Part shown: piece after piece, positions 10,546-23,179 of the stretch
How positions within the stretch are numbered: the stretch's first letter is position 1
Layout of the letters: each line of letters opens with the position of its first letter
Assembly (NCBI GenBank): GCA_000711775.1
Contig: ARYC01001318.1
Coordinates: 1-64,000 of the forward strand
Direction of reading: 5' to 3'
Source of the DNA: Oxytricha trifallax
Taxonomy: Eukaryota > Ciliophora > Spirotrichea > Sporadotrichida > Oxytrichidae
DNA length: 64,000 nt
Position numbers and translations under genes: made by a program
Notes under the pieces: model-generated
The model's database searches: none
Seen by the model: the letters and a program-made list of their open reading frames with translations, nothing else
Told to the model about the DNA's origin: nothing

Positions 10546-11879
10546 ATGAAATATTTTGATAAAATTGAAAGATAATAAAGATTAATAAACTCATATATCT
10601 ATATATGCTAAAATGACATAGTTTAGTGTAGTTATTCTTAAAATTTTATAATAGCTGAGGTCCGATTCAATATGAGCTTAAGAGATTTAAAGAAATTCCT
10701 CATCTTTGAAATTTCAAGATTACTTACTATACTCAAACCAAAATCTGTCTTATAAGATAAAATATATGCTAAAGTAGGATATGCAAGAAATTTGTGACCA
10801 CTTTGACATAATATTTAAAAAGTAACCTTATTCAACTCTCATAATAAGAACTCTAAATTGCTGCTTTTAAATGATTTATCTATATTAAAAACATAATTAT
10901 AGGGAAAAATTAGCAAATTGTAATATTCTTTTCCTCAAAGTGAAAAAAATTGTTCCCATTTTTGAAGATAATATATAATTCATAACTAATGCCTGGCATT
11001 TCATGTAACAAAGATAGGTTCTTTATCTGTTGCACTATGATTAGATTATTTCCATTTATATTAATTAAGTTGAATAAATAACTTATCTATTATTTTTATA
11101 AGTCAAATAATACTATTTAATAAAAAGTATTTGGACTATAGTTCTGAAAGGTAAATTTGAATCATGAGCAAATTCGTGAGTACCATACTAAAATTCATAA
11201 AATTATGAAAATAAAGGTACTGATCAGATATTAGAAAACAAATAGGTAAAATAAATTTTGAACTATACATTTAAATTATTAAATCATATTTTTTTTAATT
11301 ATATTTTAATTATATTATAGAGCTTAACACCCAGTGAGAAATAATGGAGCAGCTCAAAATTATTAGCATACTAAGCAGCCGATATTGGATGTTGAGCAGC
11401 ATAGTGTAGAGAATTTTATAAGAGAAAAAGATCTGGTAATTAAGATTTTGACATCAAGTATATCAAATGAGGAGAGGAGAATTACAATATCATAAGATTT
11501 AAAACTGAATTCATCTAAAAAGAAGCTAGAAAAAAAAATGACACTTACAGCGAGATATCCATTCTTGCACTTTACTGGTACATTATCAATCACGATACCT
11601 TGTTGAACCATTCTGAGTAATTTCAAATATTGGAACACTTGGATAGCAGGAAGGATATATTTTTCATGACAACTAAAATAGACTAATCCCAACACATGCC
11701 ATTTTAAAATATAATCTATAAATAAGGATGTAAAATGTTTTTATTTTTTAATTACATTACTTTAATATCTTCCAATTAATTCCATCATATCATATTTGTA
11801 TATTTTATAATACTATTTCACTTTATTTACAAAATATTATGAATAGCTAAATCTATTCTTACAGTTAGCAATCATTCAT
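10546..11879 (+). other. AT-rich stretch with weak plus-strand coding traces
   Basis: Contains a protein-like segment around 10660-10800 (FNMSLRDLKKFLIFEISRLL) and fragments to about 11150 and 11380-11560, none long or conserved enough to call a gene. The 110-residue minus-strand ORF at 11363-11695 overlaps these and looks like a shadow. Confidence 0.3.
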
Positions 11880-12900
11880 AAATTTTATTTAGAAAACCTG
11901 GACTTAAAGTAATTTCAAGCAAACTAAAAGAGTTAATTATGACAAATTAATAAAAGGACTATACTTTAATCAAAGATGCTTAAAAGCTTAATTGACGCAA
12001 AGATTTAAAATGAGTATGTTAAAAATAAATAAAGTAATCACAGCTTAAAGTTTAAAACCAGAATAAGAAGGCCATATAAATTTGTATAAAAAATAGAAAT
12101 GAATTAAACATGTTAAATGATTTATTTGAAAAAGCTCAAAAAGATAAATCTTAAATAAAATCAACTAAGTAAGTTCAAGAAACGCTAAACTAAAGATACT
12201 AAGTCTCAGTGTCTTCATTTATTATACGAAAAATCTTAAAAAATGAAATTGAAATGAGATTTAAGAAAGTTTACCAAATTTATGTGAGAGCGAATAATCC
12301 TGAATGCAAATAATAGAGGCAGCTAGCAGCAATGCATTTCATTGACTCAATGAGTTAGAGTTAAGGAAAATTATTAATTAACATAGATGAAAGCAGCTTG
12401 CAAAACTAGAAATCCCTAAGAAAATCCTGGAGCTTAAAAGGAGTAAAAAGGTATAATGACAAGTTTGATCAGAATGTTCAATGCCAACATAATAGCTGCT
12501 GCATTCAGCGATGGCTGATTAGCATATAGTATAAATGTTGGGGAAAAAAATAGTACAACTTTATATTCTTCCTCCTCTAGTTAATCTAATACCTCGACAA
12601 TGAAACTTCTAATTGGAGGGAAAAATTAACCCTAATTTTTGGATAATTCCAAATTTCACAAAAGTGTGATTGCTCTATAAAATTTCAGGTTGTACAATCT
12701 TTCAGTCATGTATCTTGGTCTTATTAGTTCAATCTAGCTCCTATAGAAAAAGATTTTGCAATTATCAAGAAAGACTTAATTTAATCTTTAGATTCCTTCT
12801 CTAGAGAGGAACATATTTGCTATTTAATGAATTCAATCTAATCAAAAGATTTCACTTGGATTAAGAAATGCTTTTATAGGTGCTTAAAATTTCCTTATTC
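11880..12900 (+). pseudogene. Non-TBE DDE transposase (IS630/Tc1-mariner superfamily), frameshifted
   Basis: A transposase of a family distinct from the TBEs. The catalytic triad is visible: LLINIDESSLQN (first Asp, 12386), LDNSKFHKS (second Asp, 12642), and NLAPIEKDFAIIKKDL (Glu, 12746). The last two are about 34-35 residues apart, as in DD34-35E enzymes. DES after the first Asp and the PIE..F..IKK block are typical of IS630/DDE_3 transposases. An N-terminal helical region with many TAA/TAG-encoded Gln precedes (FIIRKILKNEIEMRFKKVYQ). Frameshifts lie just before the second Asp (a T run) and between it and the Glu. No terminal repeats were located. Confidence 0.65.
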
Positions 12901-13534
12901 TTAACTGCATTTATTAGAGTTTTGAATTTAATTATGATTTAGATTATACTCTAAACTAATTCTTCGATTAATTTTCAACTAAATAACAATTATAAGAAAT
13001 TAATTAGAAAATTAAATCAATCCTTATTTTTAATCTATTAGTTTAAATTTCAATATTTTAAATAAAAAGAATGTAACATTTAGAAATTTAAATTTTACTA
13101 TTTCTCTGTTCTTTCTACTTTCCAAAGATTCTTGATAATTTATATTTGTTTAATCTTAAATATTTCACTAAGTTTTGTCATTCAGTTTTAATTTTAATTT
13201 TTAAAGTTTAAAGACTTCTACGAATTTAAAATTCATTAACTAAAGATAAATTTAATTCTTTTGATTGATTCTTCCGTATATCATGTTTAATTATATTAAA
13301 ATTAGAATTTATTTATAATATATATTTTAATTGAATTAAAAAAAATTAAAATTGAATAGACCTAAAACTTTAAAGGAATCTCCCCACAGTATAAGAATAA
13401 AGTTGCGGCCTAATTTCATGAATCCCGAATTTATTTTGCTGAATCTCGGAGGAATATTTAAATTGTAAGTATTTATTTTTTAAATTGAGGGGGGACTTTG
13501 AAATAATGCTTATAACAATTATTGATTATAGCTC

Positions 13535-14414
13535 ATGCAAAATAAAAGAGAAATCAAAAAGAGAGAAAAGGTCAAGCAAGGAAGAGACGGCAAGTTTAAG
13601 TGCCCTCACTACAAATCATGCAAAGAAATATACTAAGAGGACACTCTAAGTGCATTTTACCATCATGTTGCCAAACATCACAAGAAATTATCTGAGATCA
13701 TAAAATCTGTGAAGCTTATTATGTGCAGCTGTTCTAAAAGATATACTAGGAAATCAGACTTATTTTTTCATCAAAAGCAAAAAGGACATAATTATGCAGA
13801 AATCGATACTTTCTAAGTTGATGTAAGAGATAGAAGAAACGGGTTTATCTCAGAAATTGGACTAAACAAAAGTTTAATGGCTAACTATTTGATGTAGTAA
13901 TGTCAGACCAACCCCACCCAGATACAGCCTTCAACTTAGGATAGGACACATTGACAGATGAAGAGATAATGTCTGTGCCCATAGAAATGTTACAAGATAG
14001 AGGTTTCGTATTTTTATGGTCAACTAATGCAAACAAAAAGTTATGTGAAACTTGTTTAAAAGGAATGGGTAAAAAATTGTGACAACAGTGAATTGGCTTA
14101 AATCAAATAATAGAGAAGATTTAATAAGTGAGCTAGGTAGAATTTTTTAGAATTGCAAAGAAGAGTGTATTGTGGGCATGAAAGGTGTCATGGCATATTT
14201 AGAAGCAATATTTAATTTCTAAAAAATAAAAAATGCCTTCATTGATTTGAGAAGATTAGGGTCTTAAAAGCCAAAAAATATTTACGAAATGATTGAGGAG
14301 TTTTGTCCAGGATGTCACTTTTTAGAGGTGTATGCTAGATGGATTAATAGAGGACCAGGCTGGGTTGGATTTGGGCTTTAATCTTTGGAAATGAAAAACT
14401 TTGTTCTCAAATGA
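13535..14414 (+). pseudogene. C2H2 zinc-finger / MT-A70 adenine methyltransferase-like fusion
   Basis: Starts MQNKREIKKREKVKQG (ATG 13535). Two zinc-finger-like modules follow: FKCPHYKSCKEIY..HHVAKHH and LIMCSCSKRYTRKSDLFFHQ, then KGH. The rest is an MT-A70 (METTL3/MTA1-type) domain: FDVVMSDQPHPDTAF, LTDEEIMSVPIEMLQDRGFV, FLWSTNANKK, TTVNWLKSNN, CIVGMKG, KPKNIYEMIEE, GPGWVGFGL, ending at TGA 14412-14414. The catalytic DPPW motif reads DQPH (13906-13917), so catalysis is unlikely. Two frameshifts occur: one near 13860 and one in an A run near 14070. The family methylates adenine in RNA or DNA; ciliate MTA1 acts on DNA. It lies between a DDE transposase and a LINE fragment. Confidence 0.75.
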
Positions 14415-14419
14415 GTAAA

Positions 14420-14940
14420 ATTATTTAAGTCAAAGCATGAGACAAATGGATTTATATCTCTAACGAAAGTTAATTTCAATTTAATCTTTTCACTAAATTC
14501 TAAAATTCTTAGTTTATTTAAGCTTAGAACTCCTTCCTCTATCATTTTGAAGACAGATGTTAAGTTCAATCATATATGCCTATATCTGCCTTTGCTGTTT
14601 ATAGTCTGGGACCTCCATTTATCCTTTGATTCTCGGCAAATTTTTCATTCCTTCTAGCCCATCCTTCTACTTCTCTAACTGGCTGATAAAAATGAAGTAG
14701 GCGGCCATTGCTTGCAACAGCTTTGAAGTTTTCCAAGTTTTTTATAATTATTACTATCATCTTGGACGTTTGGATTTTGGGGTCTGATTTATTGAACTGA
14801 AGTTTGAATGTTTAAAATAATACTGAATGTTTTTTAATGTTGCAGGCTTTTATTTCTCACTTTCTTCCATGGATGTTGGTTGATCCCTTCTCGTAGGTTT
14901 GTCTTTGTCCTCGCCTTCAATCTAGTTCCCGCCTTTTGCC
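14420..14940 (-). pseudogene. LINE fragment (N-terminal region)
   Basis: The minus strand reads LLHFYQPVREVEGWARRNEK then FAENQR, matching the N-terminal part of LINE-B at 20105-20180 (QLEFYQPVREVEGWVRRNDR, FAEKQR). The upstream part is charged and protein-like (GEDKDKPTRRDQPTSMEESE). Only the region before the endonuclease is present. It abuts the 3' end of the MT-A70 gene. Base composition is clearly richer in G+C than its surroundings. Confidence 0.6.
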
Positions 14941-17022
14941 TGTTTAATTAATTTTCTAATTTATTATTTTAATTTAATAATAACAATTATACTAATAATA
15001 ATTATAGTAATAATAATAATAAAAATGAAGGGTTTGTATTTAAAGTATTTCAAATTATAATTATAGAGAAAAGTATAAAAATTTATGAACTATGAATTTA
15101 ATATTTTATATATTTTTAAAGCTTCTCATTCCTACAAATTAAGATCTATTTCATAAATATTTAAAAAGATGAATATAAATAAAGTAAGAATAAATAAATG
15201 AAAGGATTTAAGATAAGTATTAATTAAAAAATTAAATTAAAAACAAAAAATAATAAAAAATATGCAATAAATTAAGATAAAGAAGTATTATAATATTAAA
15301 TCAATAATAATCATCAGCATATAAATAAAAAATTAAAAATAATAATATTTTGTAAATGAGAGGGAAAAAATCCAATGAAAAAAAAAAAGAAATTGAATAA
15401 AATTGATTAAAAATTAAAATTTCAGTCGTCAATAAAAAGCTACAAACCGTACAGAAACTTAGTTTATACTTAACTTTGTATCATTGATAAATTTTTAAAA
15501 GAATTCTTTATATTTCTATTATATGTGCCAGAAAAATGTGTAATTAATAACGAAGTGTTAATTATAGAAAAAAAATGTACATAGGCTAAGAAAATTAAAA
15601 TACAGCACTTTTTAAAATTTGTCATCGACATTTCATTTCAAATAAAGGTATAACTCATATTAACGAGTACAGTAAAGGAGGTTTTTATAAAAATACATTA
15701 TTATACTTTTTTAATTCTATCTTTAACGTTATATTTTAAAGATCAATTAGATAGTCAATTGGATAATTACTAATATAACTTTTTAAAATTAATGAAAAAT
15801 ATAAGTACCCAAAAAATTATTAAAAATTAATTAAAAACTAATTTTTAAAAAAATTTGGTTTAAATTAAAATAAAAATTTTAGTGTGAGAATATAGCTCCT
15901 GAATCGCTATGAAAGTCATTCAAAAAGAAAGATAAAGAATTGAAAATATTAAATTTATTTTTAAGCTATCTTTAAATTCTATAAAAGCATTCTTTAGCAA
16001 ACCGCAATCTCATTTCTTGCTACAAAGGTCCAGAGAGTACAACCATGATGTAGAATTTATTCATTATTAGGGAAAATATATAACAGTATTTCTTATATGT
16101 TTGGAACACCATAAACACTTGCTTTTATGAAATTGGTCAAATGGATTTTTTTCAGATTACTAATTTTCATCAGGTTACATAATTGCTGGAGCTAAATCTA
16201 TTAAAAATCTTGAAAAATATTATTAATGTTTGTTTATTTATTAATTTTCTCTATATTACGTGTTTTATTGATGGTCGTATGGATCATTGCAGATATCAGT
16301 TTTGTTAATTATTGAAAAATTTTTAAACCAAAATTTATATATAAATTTTAATAAGATTTTTGAAACAAATATTTTCTATAATTTTAAAAACTCACATTTG
16401 TGATAATTCTGATGATCTTCAAAAATGATTTTAAATTTTTATTAAAATTAAAAATAAACATACATTTAATAAATTATATCAAGATATATTCATGGCTAGA
16501 CTGATAAAATTTTATTATATTATATAATTAATATATTTTTAGATTAGACCTGAGACTCTCATATAATGTGATTATTTGTGAGTTAATTATTAGTAACTCC
16601 TTCCCATGATCATATATATCAATCGAGTTGACATAGATTATTGGTTATTAAAATAAACTTTAGACATATATTTAATGATCCAAAAGATAAAATTAAAATA
16701 GGCTTGAGATAATTTAAAAAATACCCATCCTCTTACTAATTCCTAAATAATTGAAAAAGTTATTAAAATAATTGATGGACTTTGGTATTTTATGAATACT
16801 TCAAAAAATTATTACATGCAGTCTGATTTTTTTTAAGAATCTAATATTTCGAATGTTTATTAATATGTTGATGCTCCAAACATATGAATTTAATTGCCAA
16901 GATATCATTATTTGAAATTAATAAGCTAACGAAGATATACAACTACTAAAGATATGCAAAAGAAGAGCAATTCTATTAATTAAAAACTAAAATTGCCTTA
17001 TTTACATTATACAAAATCAAAT
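14941..17022. other. AT-rich DNA without a recognisable gene
   Basis: Very AT-rich, with homopolymer runs and short repeats of AAT and ATT. I saw no conserved protein, RNA gene or element end. It fits germline-limited spacer. Confidence 0.6.
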
Positions 17023-17369
17023 AAAGTGAATTAAGAGATTTGAGAGGAAGAATGAATGATTAATCAACAATTTAATTGAATATGTATAGTAAATGTACAG
17101 GGATAAAGTCTAAAATACCTAGTTTTTCCCATCATCTTCAGCATCATAATCATGATGATTTCTCGATCAATTCTCGAGAACGGTGCTCATGACGTTTTTT
17201 ATCATCTTGGTATCAGAAGTATAATATTTTAAGTTAAATCTGTTGTAATCTTAGACACATCTCGATTTAAGAAGGATTTTTTTAGCATCGTTGAGAATGT
17301 CAAATCTCCATTTTAATTTTTGATTTTTCAATAATTTTGAGATTATAAGTTAAGTTATTAGGTCTGAGC
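17023..17369 (+). repeat. Left arm of a 347-bp inverted repeat
   Basis: Reverse complement of 17484-17830; I found no mismatch reading base by base. Less AT-rich than its surroundings and containing small inner palindromes (TTCTCGAGAA). The 114-bp spacer 17370-17483 is AT-rich. No coding was recognised in the arms. Confidence 0.9.
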
Positions 17370-17483
17370 AAAGTTTTTTGTGTTTTAAAGCTTAAAGATT
17401 AATTATTCAACTAATAGGTTATTATATAGAGAAATTTAATTAGAAAGGTTTTAATTACGTTTAAATTTAATGTGATAATTAAA

Positions 17484-17830
17484 GCTCAGACCTAATAACT
17501 TAACTTATAATCTCAAAATTATTGAAAAATCAAAAATTAAAATGGAGATTTGACATTCTCAACGATGCTAAAAAAATCCTTCTTAAATCGAGATGTGTCT
17601 AAGATTACAACAGATTTAACTTAAAATATTATACTTCTGATACCAAGATGATAAAAAACGTCATGAGCACCGTTCTCGAGAATTGATCGAGAAATCATCA
17701 TGATTATGATGCTGAAGATGATGGGAAAAACTAGGTATTTTAGACTTTATCCCTGTACATTTACTATACATATTCAATTAAATTGTTGATTAATCATTCA
17801 TTCTTCCTCTCAAATCTCTTAATTCACTTT
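17484..17830 (-). repeat. Right arm of a 347-bp inverted repeat
   Basis: Pairs with 17023-17369. Homology stops sharply at both the inner ends (after GGTCTGAGC) and outer ends (AAAGTGAATT). No target duplication is obvious outside the arms. Confidence 0.9.
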
Positions 17831-18239
17831 GTATCATGATTAATCTATAAATTTGCCATTATTTTTAATAAATTTAATGATACTCTGAAATTGATGATGA
17901 TGTTTATGATTAGAATGATAAATGATGAGCATGATCAACACTAAACGAATATTAATTAAAAATACTGTATTTAAAAGGAAAGCATTTTTTATAAGAATAA
18001 AATCAGAATCTCTTTGAATCTTGCTCTCTTCGCTCAGAGGAACATATGTTAAAGTTTGCTTTTTTATATGATATAATTTTATTAATAAGGCATTTAATTT
18101 TAATAGAGAAATTATGTTTCATTTTATTTATAATAATAAGTGTTAAATTTTATTAGAGATAATTTTTTTTAATTAGATTTAAGGAAAGTATTAACACTAA
18201 TCAGACTATTATTTAAGTGACTTGATAGTTAATTTATAT
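17831..18239. other. AT-rich DNA, nothing recognised
   Basis: No conserved ORF, RNA gene or repeat was seen here. Confidence 0.5.
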
Positions 18240-19497
18240 GTCTATACATTTGCTCTTAGCAGTTTTGTCTTCACTTGATGGCTGTATTAGCTTCATCACA
18301 ATCCTTGCCTTATAAATCATCAGGATTTTATGAAAAATTAAATTTCTTATTCAAAAGTTCCAATCTACATTTCTCAACACTAATTACAGCTATCTCCTAG
18401 AATAATCAGATGTGAGGGAAGATAGATCCTGATTTAAATAGATATCCAGGGATCAATTAGCAGAACTAAACTTTACCCTGATTTATAAATATCAAACGAT
18501 TCTGAGATTTCAATTGAAGCTAAGAGATCTTAGGCTTAATCAAATGTATTCAACTTTAATGTTAATGAAAAAAATATTTATTACATATTAATAAGTTTAC
18601 GAAGCATATCTCTAGTTTGATTGGCTATAAATTATTTATTCTTTCTTGGATTATATCTATTAAGGAAGATCACCTATCAAGTACTCGATGAACTTATCAA
18701 GCTTATCTATTCCCGGTTGTTTCGCTGCATTTGCACTTCTTTATGACACTACAAACTGCCTGAATGGGATGAGTTAGCTCAACAGATTTATTTGCTCGAT
18801 TAAATCATAGAACCTTTGTGAAATGTTTTCTACTTACAGATTTAGCTCACACAGTTTGTAATTACTTGATTGAATCATACCTGATTTATAAAGTGATTCT
18901 TGAGGATATTTTGCCAAACTACTTGAGACTCACTTAATCAGGGGTGAAGAACTGATCGTTGAACCAACATCATTTGCTGATTACAGGCCATAGACACTTC
19001 ATTCTTGATGTATGAGAATGTGAAAGTTGCATTTATCAACTTGATTATTTTTGTTAACTGATAGCCAATTTTATATATTCATAAGAATTATTTAAATATT
19101 TACTCGTAGAAGTTTAATTAAATTATAAATGTTTTGAATGCTGATCTTAATAATTATTAAAATATTGTAAATATATATTATAAAAAATATTAAGTTATGA
19201 TCAAAATGAGAATAATAAATAATTACTTGTATTAAAATTATATTACTCTAATTATCTCCATGAATATTAAAATTTTCTCATACCTATCTCCTTATTTCCT
19301 CTCTTCAAGCTGCTCTTCAAAGTGTCTATCCTCTTCCTTCTATCCCTTCACTGAGTATTTAGAGCTATTTAATGAAACCACTAGTTTCCTCAGCGGTTAC
19401 ATAGTTTCTCTGCAACAACTCTGCAAATCTCTCAATCTTAAGAACAGTCTAATTACCAGGAATACCCCTTAAACTTTACTGCAAGACACAAAGTAGA
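18240..19497 (-). pseudogene. Unknown protein, three coding-like minus-strand blocks
   Basis: Not recognised. Block 1 (19497-19260) reads SLRGIPGNQTVLKIERFAEL and NYVTAEETSGFIKQLQILSE, preceded by a possible 3' splice site (CTTGCAG). Block 2 (about 19000-18640) reads GMIQSSNYKLCELNLQVENI, then SQRFYDLIEQINLLSQLIPF and GIDKLDKFIEYLIGDL. Block 3 (about 18540-18250) reads NRLIFINQGKVQFCQLIPGY. AT-rich gaps separate them. Blocks 2 and 3 each hold one in-frame TGA and block 1 a frameshift. The blocks are in the same order and on the same strand, so they could be one gene broken by introns or eliminated sequences. Confidence 0.4.
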
Positions 19498-19885
19498 ATA
19501 GACATTCAGTCAAATACATGAAAACTAAATATTCAAATACTCAGACCAGTTATATAATTTTAATTATTCATATTTTTATTAAAATTTAATATTACTAGAG
19601 CAAATTAAAATCAGATTTATTTGATAATTATTTAGTTAAGTTGGCTTTAATTGTTGAATGTTTAACATTGTTTCTCTGTATTCTTCATTTATATGTGAGG
19701 TATTTTCAAAATAAATATTCTTAATTTTAGTAATTTGTTTGATTTTAATTAGTCATTTATAATAATCTTTGGAGAGCAATCACTAAATGATTCAACAATC
19801 TAGCTATTTATTTTGAATATTAAAAATATGTTTTAAAAATTAAAAAAAAAAAGAGAAATCTTTAACAATTAAAGAAGCGGTAAAA

Positions 19886-22800
19886 ATGGAGCCAGAAAAG
19901 TAAACAACCAATGGAAGGGGGAAATTACCTATCTACTCGCAAAATATTGGTCAAGGAAAGAAACCATCTTCATAGTAAAAATTGGAAAAATACTTTGAAA
20001 ATTCAAAGTCGAATTCTTAGAATTCTACATTTTAAAACTAGAATGTTTAGTTATAATAAAACAATTTGAAAAACATAAAAATATTTTCTGTCAAGAATGA
20101 CAATAGCTGACAGCTTGAATTCTACTAACCTGTTAGAGAAGTTGAAGGATGGGTGAGAAGAAATGATAGATTCGCGGAGAAATAGCGAGCCAAGAAGAGA
20201 GAACAAATTATAAGCAAAAGGCCAGGGATTACGAAGACGGTAGAAATAAAGTTATGCCTGTAGAATGTCAGTGGATTGAACTCAAAACTCAAGCAAGACC
20301 AACAGATGAACGACATCAAAGGCAAAAACCCTGATTTCATAGGACTTGTAGGGGCAAGACTCTAAAGACTGGATGGAATCAACAGCAAGAATATAGCACA
20401 ATCCCAACAAGCGAGGAATGGAGGAGTGCTAGTATTAAACAGTGGAAAGTATGAAATTAAAAAAATTAAAACTCTAAAACAATATATAGCTTAAAACATC
20501 TTGAACGTGGGGGGATTCTCCCTCCGTATTATAACAGCATACATACCTCCTTACTGGAACGAAGAAGTAAAAGAACTACAAAACAGACTGATTTTATGAT
20601 TAAATCTCTAAAGTAGAAATGCTAGAAACAAAGAATAATTGTGATGGGAAACTTCACTTTTCATACAAAAGATTTGGGAAAAGATTAAACAAAGAAGGGT
20701 TCAAAGAATCTATTCCGAAAGGAGGGAAAACTTATACAAAAGGGAACAAACTTGACTAAATTTTTACAAATGCAGAGACTATAAAATGGGAAACATGTCA
20801 ATTTAGACCAACAGATCACAAACCAGTTTAAGTGATTCTTAAATCAATTACCAAGATGATTACCTGAAATTAACACATAGAGAGAGAAAAATTAGAATAA
20901 CCGACATCAGAAAGCAACGTTAGAAAACATTTATCGAAGAAGGAAGAGAAATTTCACTCAAGGACTTAGACAATTCAATACAAAAATGTTTCCAGGGCAA
21001 AATAGAAAAATAGCCAGAGTGGTTCCTAAGAAACAATTGGTCATGCTAGGCCAACTTATTTTATGAAATGAGGATCAAATGGAGAGAAGCAATCAACGAC
21101 TTAGTATAGTGCTTTGGACAAAAACGATTTAAAAAGCTTCTTCCATATGGTGAAGAGGCTAAAGAAGATTTATAAGGACTCATTTAAGGACTGATGATTA
21201 AAGACAAAAGAATTGAAGGAAGGGAGTATACAATGAGATAAGTCGTAGTGTTCTACAGTCAATTATTCAAAGACAAAAGAGAACACAAAGAAACATTGGA
21301 AATTAAGAAAGACATAACAATGCTTGACGATTAAGAAGCAGAAAGATTTTGCGAGGAAAAAGAAGTCAAACAAAGTATACAAGAATTCAACTTCAATAAA
21401 GCAATAGGCCCATATGAGTTGATTGGAAAATCTTGAGCAAATCTTAGAAATAAAAAATACGAGAAAAGGTTTGTCAAAAAATAACCCAATGGCTCAACGA
21501 TAGTTGAACCCCACAATACATCATAGAGGGAAGGTAGATCCTTTTAAGCAAAGACCAGAAGGATTCATACCCAGAAGTTAGCAACACAAGACCAATTGTA
21601 GTTAACTTACATCTAGGAAAAATAGTGGAAATGTTATTATTAACAAAATAAACGAAAATAAGAGTGGACTGCTACAAACAGGAAATTATCAAAATAGTTT
21701 TAAAGAGAGTAAAAGTACAACATATTAACCTCATAAGACTTCTCGAACACATCAAATAATCCAGGAAGAAGAGTAAGTAAAGAAAGAATAGCCTGCTAAT
21801 AGATTTATAAAAAGCTTATGACTCATTCTGGAAAGACAAACTTTTAACAATTCTGAGAGGAAGGATAGGGTGTCAGAAAGATGCAAAGATATTCAAGCTC
21901 ATTGAGATGTTATACTCGAATAACAAAATCACATTTGAAGAAATAGGAGATAAAAATAGAACAGGGAGTGGCACTAGGGAGCTGATTATTTCTCATGTTA
22001 TTCAACCTATATCTTTAAGATGCTCTATACGCCTAATAAGAGCTAAAATCTCTAATTAAACAAGTCAAATTTATTGCATTTGCAGATGACATCCTTGTAA
22101 ACATAAAAGACCCATAATAGTTTAAAATGGTAAAAGAATGCTTCAGGGAAATAGAGAAATCACACAACTTAAAACTAAACACGAAAAAGATAATGTTTTT
22201 TAATGTCTCAAGGAATTTAGAAATGAATTTCAAAATGAAGGAATTAACAAAGTTCAGGAAGCTAAGTACTTAGGATTAAACATATGTGTGAACACAAAAA
22301 AATCTACTAAAGAGCACTTGGAATGAAAATAAAAAGAAAATGGAATTCTACTAAAAACTAACGAATTCCAACAACTGTACAGTCAGCGACTCGATAATGA
22401 TGGAACAGATAAGATCACTAATGATTTACAAATACACTCTGCTGGTCACTACTCGATTCGTGAAACTAGAAGAAATCGAGAAGATAGAATTATTGCTAAA
22501 AAGAATCGCGTTTAGAACCCCAAGGGATATTCCCAACAAAATTTTGAGAAATGTTACCTAGTTAAAAGAAGCCAATACCACTGAAATGGTAAGGGGCTTT
22601 TTTCATAAGAACAAGAAGAGAATAAACATTAACATAGTCCAATTCATAAGGCCTAAAAAAGCGAGTGAAGAGATCAAAGAAAAGGGATATAAACTATAAA
22701 AATGAAAGAAAATATTCCTAACAAAAAATGTTATGGATACCATGATGGCAATAATTTTTGGGAAAATTAGTATCAGCTATGGCATGAGCCATCACTAAAA

Positions 22801-23160
22801 TGTACACAAGGTCTTGGTAGACTAGAATTATATGAAGAATTGTGAATTGATTAACTCAGCAAGAGACACAAACAGATTCTAAAAAAAATTAGAGAGAATA
22901 GAATTTTTGACTTACAAATCACAAATAAATATAAGTAACCATAAACATGATTTGAGTGGACTAAAGGATAAGATAACCTGAACTACGCAAATATTACCAC
23001 CCTATTAAAAACTATTTAAGGTGGCTTATGTCAAAAAAGGAGAATTAAACTGATTTGACCACACTAATTTTGATTTGATAAAATACTTGAATATCCAAAG
23101 CGTGAAAGATCCAGAAAGTAGTAATGAATTGTGTTAAGAGAAATATAATAAAATAACTAA
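19886..23160 (+). mobile_element. LINE-B non-LTR retrotransposon: AP endonuclease plus reverse transcriptase, decayed
   Basis: The largest retrotransposon copy here. From ATG 19886 an N-terminal region leads to an AP-endonuclease domain: NPDFIGLVGARL, then IITAYIPPYWNEE, MGNFTFH (20644, the GDF-N motif with Asn for Asp), and TDHKPV (20811, the S/TDH motif). The reverse transcriptase follows: LLIDLQKAYDSF (about 21796) and FADDILVNIKD (22079), the F-A-D-D catalytic motif. C-terminal sequence continues to about 23160. TAA/TAG are read as Gln; numerous frameshifts and some in-frame TGAs (for example near 20094) show decay. Copies or parts recur at 1829-6990 and 14420-14940. It would copy itself by target-primed reverse transcription (family knowledge). 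Confidence 0.85.
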
Positions 23161-23179
23161 TTAAAAATAAGAGAAATCT

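Noticed and set aside
11363..11695. 110-residue minus-strand ORF
   Set aside because: No family, hydrophobic random-looking composition, and overlapping plus-strand coding traces; likely a shadow.
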